This document shows positions 50,438-62,400 of a stretch of DNA of 64,000 nt, piece by piece (position 1 is the first letter of the stretch; each line of letters opens with the position of its first letter). The stretch covers positions 558,001-622,000 of the forward strand of contig JAPTHN010000150.1 in NCBI GenBank assembly GCA_026936325.1. Reading direction: 5' to 3'. The DNA is from Platynereis dumerilii (Eukaryota > Annelida > Polychaeta > Phyllodocida > Nereididae). The position numbers and the translations under genes were made by a program. Under the pieces are notes generated by a model. That model saw nothing but the letters and a program-made list of their open reading frames with translations. It was not told where the DNA came from and ran no database searches.

Positions 50438-53400
50438 TCATGTTTTTAACGGGATATCGGACGGAAGCATTTCTAAAGAAAAGTCTTTTTCGTCTTTTTC
50501 TTCTTTGTAAGCTAAACTTCTTCGGTCTGTCCATTCCTTTTGTGGCTTGACCAAAGTCTTTAGGGCTAATATTGCTCTGTTTTTTATGCTCATGTTTTTC
50601 TGAAAAGAATGAACATTGACAACAATCAAAAATGGTTAGAAAATAAACCTATTATTTTTATTCAGAGCAGTTCCTGACAGAAAACTATTCACATGTATAC
50701 CCCACACGTCATTCTCGAAATAATCTTCATGTTCCTGCCGTAAGACGCGTCTTAGCAACATATGGCATGAGATATAGGTATATAATAATATGTTCCAAAG
50801 TTACAAAGAAAAAATTAAAACGCATTCTTTCGAAGGTTTTAAACAATATATTAAATTAAAGGTTTTAGAAAATTATCAAGAAAACTGCACAATATCTATA
50901 TTTGTGGTCACTAGTGTCGTCCTTGGCAACAATTCAAGTATTACAACGCTAAACAACAGAATAAATTTAAATAAATTTCAATGAATTGTTTTTGTACATG
51001 GTGGCCCTCCATCAGCGACCAAGTGGCCATCGGAGGGTCTCCTAAATAAAGTGTTTTCATTGTCATTGTCATTGTCATTGTCATAATGAAACTTAGCTAC
51101 TTCTCTGACCTCATTATGGGATATCATGCATTGTTAAAAACTATAAATTGTTTCTGATTTTGGGAAAGGGATGGTCCTTGTTTTCGGGAAGTGAGTGAGT
51201 GAGTGAGTTTGTGTTTTATGCCCCATCAGCACCGGTGAGAGCCATTTAGAAAAGCGAAGAAAAATTAGTTGCGTGTTAATTAATTTGTGTGCACCATCTC
51301 AAACTTTTCTGGAGTGATGCAACATTTTGTCATATCACAGGCCATCCATTAAGGCATTAACAGAACAAAGATTATTCCAAAACTTAAAAATAACGTCCAA
51401 GCACTTTAAGCAGCCTAAAGAGTGGTTCCAACAGAGGCACACCGGTCACGGATATACAAAGGAGAAGACGAAGGCATAATTGGCCTTTGACCTGTAGAAG
51501 CCAGTCCATTTAGTTTCTGCAGTATTTTATTTCATTAAAGAAGGACACAAGAAGTGACCGGTCGAAAGCTAAAGACTTACAGTCAGTTACAGTGAATGTA
51601 TAGTCAATTTGCGTGAGATTGGTGAAAGAGAGTGACCTCCAGAGTGCTTGCAAGATCTGCATAAAAAACGAAAACATGGGAATATTTGCTACAACTCTTA
51701 TCAAGGGAGTCTGAACACACATGCAATTCAACAAGTATGCCCATTTTCTAAATTTTTAAAAAATTTCAATTATCTTTAAAATTGCAATTATGTGTTCAAA
51801 TGTTGTTTAAAGACATGTGCAGCGTTAAGTAATAAAACTTAATATAAAATATCAATGGTTGGTCTGCCATGAACGTGACAAAATGCTTCACTACTCCAGG
51901 GGCATCCAAAATTTTGCATAAGACGGTATATTACAGATGCACTCTAAAAAATGTCGGGACAAAATTGGTTTTTTAGATTCAAAATGGTTTTTTGAAAACC
52001 AAATTTCAATGCAAAACCAACATGGATTTTTTTAAAAATCCATGTTGGTTTTTTGCATTGAAATTTGGTTTTTCAAAAAACCATTTTGAATCTAAAAAAC
52101 CAATTTTGTCTGAAATTTTTTAGAGTGTGACAGAGATGAAGCACCTGTGGGACCTCAGTTTTTGCCACTTAGACAAATTATTCGCGAGGTTATAACTTCA
52201 GCGGGGATTTTCCATCTGGTTCGGCTTGGTTGGGTTCTGGGTCAAAAACTTTCCGTGGGCTCTTAGTTGATGAATAGGTTTGAATATTAAACTTGTGTCC
52301 TTGAGTTTATTGATTTACAAGTTTTGACAGCTAATATCCTAGAATGCAAAGTAAATCAATAATGCATTCACAAAGCCAACCCTTAAAAATGTCAAATCAT
52401 ATTGATTAAAATGCATAAATTTGGCATGCATGTACTGTATCTATACATGCATTGTAGAAATGCATACTGTGACCAATCCTCCAAGCATTTCGGGTTAGCC
52501 GGACACATGAGATAGAAATTCACCAGAGCATGTAGCGAAACGCATCAGGCCATATATTTCTGTTGAACTGTTGCTCATAAATATGCAAACTTTTTGTCCG
52601 AAAGATCATTTTCCAGATTTTTCGCTGTACTTATTTTTCCCTTTTTTATGGAATTCAATTATACCGACCAAATTGCATGAACTGTACTATTTTCAAAATA
52701 TCTTTTTTGCATTAAGTATCTTGGTTAGAAAAATTACATTTTTTACACATTTTTAGAAATAATTCTGAGACTAGTAATAGAGCCCTAAGAATGATGTGAG
52801 ACACACATACATAATATTATTTATGGCCTATCTCAAAAATAATGAAGCCAAAGTGTGACATGACCATCAAAATTTTAAAATGTATTTTTGTATGAAATGA
52901 CCTAAGCATATTGTAAAGAACATATTTAAGTTCCAGAAACTATGGTGCTTTGATGAGTGGAAATATTTGATAACAGCTAAATATTACAGAATTTTTAAAA
53001 GTTTGTTTTTCATGGCAGTGAAACATAACTGGGCTGAATGGTAATTTGTCATGAACTAAATTCCGTTTTCTTTATTTGACAACAACTGACACATTTTTAA
53101 AAGTCTTCTGGACGATTTTCATTCAAATACACCAAATATGTTTTGAGAAACACCCAATTTTTCGAAATTTTTCACAAATTTCTTTTCAAAACTTACATAT
53201 ATTTACCCCAGAAGCATATTTTTTCGTTTAAAATGATTTTAACTGCCCTGTGTTATGCGTCTATATGTGGGCTTCAAATTGACACCAAATAAGTGCCACC
53301 GAAGTGAATGTCTTCTCAGCAAATGATGATAGAAGTGTGATTTTTTGCCCATTTTTCGACATAAAAAGCTGATTTTAAGTACTGGTTTGATATGAATCTT

Positions 53401-56400
53401 CAGAAAATGTTCTGGTTTTGACTCAAATTGATTTTATATTAATTATCAATCATAACTGGGGGTAAAATACAATCATTTACAAAATAAAAAATATTTTGTT
53501 ACTGTTTATTGCCTTTTTAGACAATTTGGCCCCAAATTTTAAAGAATGCTCCATAAATGTTAAAATTTTTGTAATTAGGCAATGAAACATACTCCAACTT
53601 TTGAAATTAATTGTTAATTTTCACTCCAAATAATATTAGAATGATCGCTTCACTGTTTGTCATAAAAAATATTGAATACGATCAAAATTTTTCAGAGCGT
53701 TACGCGTGCGACGAACTTAACTTTTGAATTTAATCACGGTGATTCACCAGAAACCAGTCAAAAACTTGGGTTAGTTCATAGATCGATAAAACTTCATAGA
53801 TGTTCTATATTTTGAGCCAATCCAGATTAAAAACAGAGCTTTCATAGCTCTGTACCATTTGAAAGTACTCTCGGCGTTACGCGTGCGACACATTCACCTT
53901 TCCAGCTATTCATTGGAATTTTTCCATGAACTAAATTTTCCAGAATCATAAAAAGCTGCAAAACAACTAAGTAAATGTAATACTAAGTCTCAATGGCAAA
54001 AAGATTCAACTGAAATATGCTAAAGGGAAACCAGAGCATTTCTGATCAGGAACATTCGAATTTGACTCAATTTTACAAAGTCAACCTTTGAACCCAAATA
54101 ACTCAATCATGTCAAAACAAGCGGATGGAAGTGCTTGTTTCAATGGATTTATGAAGCCTGGGGATGTGAAGATTCCAAAAAGTAAAAGGAAATAGCAATG
54201 GAACATGTCAAACGTTGTAAAATTGAAAGAATTCATCAGCTGAAAAAGTCTATGTCACGCTAAATAAGTAAAAAAATGCATGTTTTCCAATATACTTTCA
54301 TCTCTATCTCAATAACCTTTTGACGAATTGCCATGAAATTTTCAGGAATTTGGCATAAGAATGTATTTAAGGCCAGACTGTAGTATGAAGTTGTTTCATG
54401 CAGCTGTTATCAAATTTGTGACCCTCAGTGAAAACCAGCTGTGTGGCTTCATTATTTTTGAGATAGGCCTTATAGTAATCATACGGTAAAGCATGGAGAC
54501 AGCTCATACAATAATAGTTGTATGAGCTGTCATACAATTATTATTGAAGAAATAATTTCAAGTTTATACTTATAAATATTTATAATATGCTGAGTACTGA
54601 AACAACTAACACCAGCTAACCTACGACAGGCTTTAAGATCTTGGTCAGGAATTACTGCCAAACTCACAACTTTCTAGCTTAAACAACATTTGTTTCAATT
54701 TTAACCTATCTTATGTAAAATTTTGTCAGGAATTCAATTTTGAAGAAAATAATGCACCCACTCTTTTATTTTGGAAGATATACCCCTATTTGTAAAGTGG
54801 GGTATGCCAGATACCCCCTATTTGTAAAGTGGGGTATGCCAGATACCCCCAAAATATTATAAATGTGTCTGTACTTCTATGGCTTCAGTAATGAAGCTGC
54901 TCTTATATTACTAATTAATGTACTTGAATTCTGTGATGGTCCATCGAAAACTACGATGACTACATGGGTATACATTTTTTGTTGAAATGGCAAACATTTT
55001 GTGGTGGTAAGTCGCGGTTTCTCATATTTCGCTTAATTTTAACTTCACATGCATAATTTTTGTACCATCATTCTCAGCAGAAAATAAGCTTCAATTTGAG
55101 TACCAACAACCTATATTTCCGATAAGTTTAATCCGAACCAAGGAATTTTGGCTTTCAAAAATAAAATTCTAAATAACTTGCATTTTTTTATGGAGGCTGA
55201 TATCGAAAAACTAACACAAACTCGTTTAAATATAACTATCTGGGCACAATGAGTTTGACTTTCAGGCCTGCATGACAAAAATTGACGAAATGCAAGTTGT
55301 TTAGAAAAATGACATATTTTTTTCACACACATAGAAGTGAAAAGCAGCGGCTCCATGTTTTGCATGTGTGAACCTAATTGTGCAAGGCAAGGACATTTTT
55401 ATGTAGTCTATTGCCTTCGTCTAGTCCTTCTGAACATATTGATATGTAATTTATGTCCATAAATATCTCATATGACGGTGAAAAAAAAATCAAATACGTA
55501 AAATTCACTTCATTTTTATAAATTGTTTTTACTTTTGTCACCTGACTTTGTTTCGATATCATGTTCACAGAGCAGCATATATTGAGACAAATTATTAAAA
55601 CTAGGTGTCCTTTTAAACTTTAGACAATAGGGAATGCCATGGTACCCTCAATTATCATGAATTCTTGATTCCTATCTAGGAAGAGACAGTCAAACTTTGA
55701 TGTCGGAAAAATGTGTCACACAAAATTAGCATTTTTCGCACGTTTTTCCACTTAAATTGTGAGATAGCGACTTGGACACCACTATAAAGACACTTTAAAA
55801 GGTCACCATCAGAAAGAGCACAATTTTTTACACAAGATAGAATATATTTCAGAATATGTGATACGTTTTTGTGGCAACAAGAATTTTTTCACACTCGTGG
55901 CAGTAACTCCTGCCTAAGATCTTGAAGCCTGTCCTACTCTATTGCAAATGTAACAATTTTCGACTTCACATTCAACATTATAAGCATTAAGGAAAATTTG
56001 CTTAATGTAATTTTTAAAACCATTCAAACTATGACTATATATTTTACTCCTAAAATTCTCACTCATTTCATTAAAAGTTTTTGGAAATTTATATGAAATG
56101 CTATTCCTTGCATATTCGTGGCTCACAGCAGGCAGACGATATTGTTGGTTTCTTGCACTGATATTGTGAATACGAGTATTTCTTGGTAACAAGGTGGGGA
56201 ACCCAAAATTTTTTTTCAAGGTGGGGGGGCCCAAAATTTTCAGTGGAACTTCCATGAGCAAAATACCAGCATGACAAGGGACATCATTCGCATGAGATAT
56301 GGGAAAATGGGTTAACAAGTTAATTAGATGTTTATGCCATTACCAAATTTCAACCTACCTGAATGCTTGTAAATGATTGATAAAAAAGACCCAGAGCGAA

Positions 56401-59400
56401 AGTCGGTATACACAACAAAGGAAACGCGAAGACGAAGATGCCAACGCCCTGGGCCCACTTTGGGTAGACGTAATCGGCATACGTTACTGGTTCAAACATC
56501 ACAATGTTAAACACCAGCATAATCTGGAAAAGAGGAATAAAGACTGCATTGAAATGAGATGTTGACCAGTGTTGTCAGTAAGCTGATTACAAAGTTATCA
56601 GATTATAGAATAGGATTACATACTGGGGCAACTAAGTAATCTTTTAGATTACTTTCAGGCTTCCATTTTTTTTTAGATTATTTATTTTTTCCCAAACACA
56701 TCGTAAATACATGTATACAACGAAAATAAGTAAAAAGTAAAGACTGTGTTTGAGGTGAATGCACAAGTTAAGAAAAACTGTAACAGGCGTAGCCTGGCAT
56801 GCACACACATTTGTTACAAAATAACATAATAAACATAACATAATAATTATTCATAATTCTGTAAATTTCCATGCTGATAGTCTGATGTTATATTAACATA
56901 AGTTTATATATATATTACATAAATTGGCCTATTATATAAAGACATATTATAATATAGCTTCACATACAAACATTATACGCTGCCAGATGTCAAATATTAA
57001 TCATGTTAGTAGTTACTCAATGTAGTTTTTGTAACCCCTTTTGCAAAAGGTCACAGGTTTGGGTCTAGGAGCGCCCCGTATTCACCCCATGTATTGGTCC
57101 CCCCTCAGGCCATTTCTGGATACGACCCTGGCTCACTCTATAAGGTAGCCCATACAATCATTCATGCATCATAATCACAGAATAATCGGGTCAGTACAAA
57201 ACAATCCATACAATAATATATAATTATGGTAACCGATATATAGCCTATTAAGGCTAGATATTGAAGGACTGGCTAGTTTTTTAGAAATTTGTACTGTAAG
57301 ATAAATGTGTGCTTGAACAAGCGGTTGCAAGTTTGGCCTATAGGCCAAACAAAATAGAGGACAAGTTTAATATCAGACCACCAATAAAAATACATACATG
57401 TATATCTCAAAGAAATCTAATGAGTCTCTTTTAATCTATTTCTGTGATGAAAGTAGGCAACAGCAAACTTACAAAAATGCCAACAGGTGAAATATAAGCC
57501 GTAACTCTCCAGAAAATGCTCGGCCGGCATCCCAACATTGCTTCTACGTCTTTCTCGAAATTCTTGTAACCTGAAAATATTAAATATCGTTGCCTTGTAA
57601 AGGAATCTGGAACGTTTGAAGGACTTGTCAAAATCATAATAAATAAAATACATTATAATTATATGGATTTATATAGAAGCAATTTCAGTAAACTGCTCAT
57701 CAGAGCGCTTTTTCAGATAAAATCCCTTGTATGAGGTCTGAAACAACTGTAAAAACAGTTTCTGTTCCAGAGTTTTGATGCTGCATTATACATTGACGAC
57801 CCTGAGGGGGGAGGGAGCACGGGGGGGGAGGACACATGCCCCCATATTAGACGTGCCCCCAGGTGCCCATAGGAATAGCCCATCATGTGTATTGACACTG
57901 GACAGAGAAGAAAAAGTCATTCTTCAAACTTTTCATAGGATTTTGTGCATGAGTACTTGCTTAGGAAGTTTGGGATTCATTTCAAATTTTTGAAACTGTG
58001 TTTTTGTAATTATATCAATTAATTTTAGGAGTCAGGAGTCACCACTTTAATTTTTGACTCTGACTCCGACTCCACCTGAAAATCAAAGTTTGACTCCGAC
58101 ACCGACACCAACTCCACCCAAAAACCCCTGACTCCACGACCCCGACTCCCGACTCCGACTCCAAAGCCCTGCCTGAGTCAGAAAATCTTTTGATCCGGTC
58201 TGTCCGAGAAGATAAAATTCAATATGTCTGGCTTTACCGTGATTGCGAGAAAAAAAAAGATTTCTGCGTTTCAGCAAAATTATAGCTCAGACAACATTTT
58301 CAGACTATGTTCTATGCAGCAAACGGAGTTTACAAAGTTAGCTTCTCTATGTTGCAAAACCTTTGGCTGTTGCATAAAAGATTTAAAGTCCTGAGTGATA
58401 ATTTGAGGAAAAAAAAAAAGGTCTTACCATAGACATAACACAAGGAGAAAACTTCAATGAAACCAACCACAATCGGAGGAAAGACTCCGACGTACCAGTC
58501 CAATAAGGTTAGGACATACATGCCAGCCTAAAATAAAAAGAAAAAAGGAAATGATTTTAAGTCATGTTACAGTCAACATATTTGCAACCAAATTTTGAGG
58601 CAAACTATTTCTTCTTTGTGAAGCTTTACTGAAAAATACACAAATATTCAGGATTAAATAAAATCAGCATATATGACAATAAAAAGTTTCATTCCACTAC
58701 TGGCTGGGGGTCCCGATGACTCTGTTAGAAATTAAAATGCTCAAAAAATACCTGTCGCACATGTTTGAAATATTAAATGTAAGAATTCCAAAAAAAATTT
58801 ATTGCGCTTGAAAAAAAATTTGTCGCCACTAAGTCTTTACTCAGTAAAATTTAGGGGGTGACAATTTAATAACCGGGGAGGGGGACTTTTCCTCAGCGGG
58901 AAATTATTTATTTCACAGTAACGGCGGCCATAAATATTCATTTCAAATCCCTGAATATTCATTCTCAAATCAAGCATTGCCTTATTAAGAAATACCCCCT
59001 CCAGAATAAATCTTAAGACTGCCCAAAAAGAATATATTTGCTTCAGCAAAACTGAGCAAGAAATTATTTATTTTAAAAAAACTCCAAGCCCGCATAGGCT
59101 TAGGAGGTCAGTAAATTTAGGGTGGCTGCCCAAAAATCATTGCCCAAATTGCCACAAAAATGTGAAAATTAATTATTTTTTTGACCGAAAACACATGAAA
59201 AATGTATATTTCAAAATTTTTGGGGGGGCTGCAGCCCTCCCACGCCCCCTGCCTCCTACGCCAACACCTACCCCCCCTTTGAGATGAAATGGTGGCCCCT
59301 TACAAAAAAAAATTATATTCTAGGGGTAAATCCCAGAGCCTTCCATGACCCCTACCGGCTACCCACTTGGCCAAGTACACTTATCTCAGTGTACATATTA

Positions 59401-62400
59401 CTACACTTGTGCAATACATTTTAAGCCACCTGGTGCTACTCACAAACATGCAGGAAATATTGACAGATCTGTGAAAGCATGGACATTTCATAACTGCCAT
59501 TGTGTTATTCCTTGCCCCTGGGTCTTTCAGGCAGGGCTTTGGAGTCGGGTATTAAGTGAACTGACTCCGACTCCCGATTCATACTCCGAATCCCAACTTC
59601 GACTCCACTCCCGACTCCGACTCCCGACTCCGAATCCCAACTTCGACTCCGACTTCCGACTCACGACTCCCACTCCAAACTCCGACTCCGACTCCTGACT
59701 CCAACTCCCAACTCCCGACTCCGACTCCGACTCCTTTGGCTTGCTGGAAAGCGGTTACGACTCCGACGCCGACTCCTTAGATCTCCTGAACTACGACTCC
59801 GACTGCTGGTGGGAGCATGGATTCTTATCCAATGAGATGAAAACATATATGAAGATGGATTTAAAGTATTTTTGAGACAGATGGCAGCCACTCTTCTTTG
59901 GATTCAACATTTGTACAGGGGCGGACTGGCCTATGTGGCAGAGTGGCAGCTGCCACGGGCCCATCCACTCAGAGGGGTCCATTCATAATGTAAAAAAATA
60001 TAAAATTCCTGAAAAAACTGAAAAGCAAAACTTTACCATCAGATTTATGATTTTGTGAATAAACAAAACTATCTTAATTTGACAGAAGCCTCTTGCATGG
60101 GGCCCCATCCTAATAACTCTTTACCAAACTATGTAATGCTGTAGTATTTTCCTTCTTTGTTTTGAAATAACGCAGACGGTAGGAACTTAAGGGGCCCACA
60201 GACTTAATTTGCCAAGGGGCCCGAAATGCCGCCAGTGTGCTCCTGCATTTGTATCAGAATCTTACAAGGAAGTGAAACCCAAGGCTAATGTAAAGTCAAT
60301 TGGGTAGAAGCTTCTGGAGGATCCACTTACTCTTATAAATATTTCTGACCCGTGTGTGACTGTTTAAAAATCAAAGAAAATGTGCAGCCTTTGTATCCAT
60401 ATGCCTCAAAGAATGATAATAATGATAATGTCTATTTCTTGATTCAGAGCATTACATATTAATAAAAACATCTCAAAGCACTGTACATTCAATGTCATTC
60501 ATGTATAGACAAGGTTTAAATAATGATAAAAAGTAATGTAGAAGTATCACAGTAAAATCACAGTTGAAGTAATAGCTGAAATCATAATAAAAGCATACAA
60601 TTAATGAATTTTTTAGGCACCATAGAAATTGTTGAACAAATGTGTTTTTTTAAGTCTTCTTTTAAAAATGTCCAAGTTATCAAATTGTCTGAGTGAATTG
60701 AGCAAGGCATTCCACAGAAGTGGTGCTTTCACTGCAAAAATAATTATCCTCCTTTATGAACCAGTAATGTTTTCATCTCATAGGATGAGAAATTGAGAAT
60801 CCATGCGCAACAAGCAGGGCTAGCACTGTCCCAATGATCATTACATCATCTATTTTGCTTACTTTCAAGCTACACTGTAATTTTCAGTCATATCAGATGG
60901 GTCTTATAACTGAGGATTTACAGCGGAACACGGAGGACTAATTGCAGAATTACAGTTCTGCTGTTCTTTACAATAACATTATCGCACAAAAACCTTGATT
61001 GGACCAGCTGACAATCCTCCAGATCATTCCCGGACATTCCAATCGGTTTTTTAGGAAACACCCTATAGCTGCATTGCCACATATCATGATGAATGCTTTT
61101 GTTTTTGGAGAACCAAACTTACATGCAAAATCCATTTGGTATTTCAAAAAACCAATTTAATAGCACAAAACTAACCTGAGTGGCCTGAGGCAGACCAAGT
61201 AAAAACCAGATGAAGCACATGACGGCAGTCACTAGGGGGCGCCACTTCAACAAGCTCGGGAACTCATCAACGATTGTTCCGATGACCACTTCAAATGTGA
61301 CAAACTGGCAAAGGAGAGAACAATAATAGGAGCGAATACAATACAAAATGATGATATTAATAATTTGTTTGAGTGTGAGTTCTTTAATTTTTTCCAACAT
61401 CTCTTCTAAAAAATTATACAACATTGCTCGCATGCGAATTAAGCATAGCTTATTATTTACATGGATGCATAGATGACTACATTGGCCCTGGATCTTGTAC
61501 TAACCAGGCTAAATAATTATCAGGTCTGAAGAAATACTGTAGGAGGACACAGTATTTATTAGTGAAGGATGACTGAAACTCCCATCCAACATATCTCGTG
61601 GTTACTAAGCTGCTCTCCCCCACCCGCTTCTCTCCCTACCCGCTTCCGTCCCCACCCGCCGCTCTCCCCACCCAACGCTCTTTGCTCCAGCTGCTCTCCC
61701 CCAACCGCTGCCCTCCCCACCTACTGCTCTCCATGGTTTATGTCGCACAAATCATGCAATCTGCAAAACATTAAATGATGTTGAATTTTCTTGATTACAA
61801 TGTACTTACCATACTGTCTATTGCAAGAGTGAGAGTCATCACGAAGAAGAGAATTGCCCACAGGGGCGCCACTGGCATCTGTGCAAGGGCTTCTGGGTAA
61901 GCTACAAAAGTCAAACCTGGCCCTTGGGAGAAAATAATGAGAATTACTATTATTTAATAGATTGATGTAGTAACTAGAAATGACCCACTAGGATAGGGAA
62001 TATGTATTTGAACTGAGAAATCCTTGTCCTTAAGGGCATTAATACTGTTTGGGCAAAAGGAAGGGGCATAAGCCTGCATGACATATGGTGTATTCATGGG
62101 GGGAGAAGGTGGGACCCCCCCCCCCTCCTCGATCTGCCACTGGCCTTAAACTTTTACATAAATATATACAGTTAGCAAAAAATGTCAGAGTCAATAGATG
62201 TACACTTAATCACATAACAAAACAAAATTCAATATTGTACGCTACTTTATGTAACAATTTTTTTAATTTATAGATTGGGCGATTTCAACTGATTTGTCAT
62301 ACTTAGCCTGCTAGAGGCCAATCGACCAACAGTTCAGCTACATATAATTTATCATTAAAATTGATTGACATTGAATGTAAACAATAAACAATGTCTGACC

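Larger units (their letters stand above)
59801..60873. mobile_element. Family T MITE copy split by two insertions
   Basis: The pieces are 59801-59915, 60254-60408 and about 60746-60873. They follow the order of the reference copy (gcatggattcttatccaatg; tcacttactc; ttgcttactttcaagctaca). The left end has been lost at the minisatellite junction. The first gap is a hAT MITE; the second is a 337-bp insert of unknown class. Confidence 0.75.

Noticed and set aside
59345-59891. Serine/arginine- and proline-rich frames
   Set aside because: Translations of the GACTCC minisatellite.
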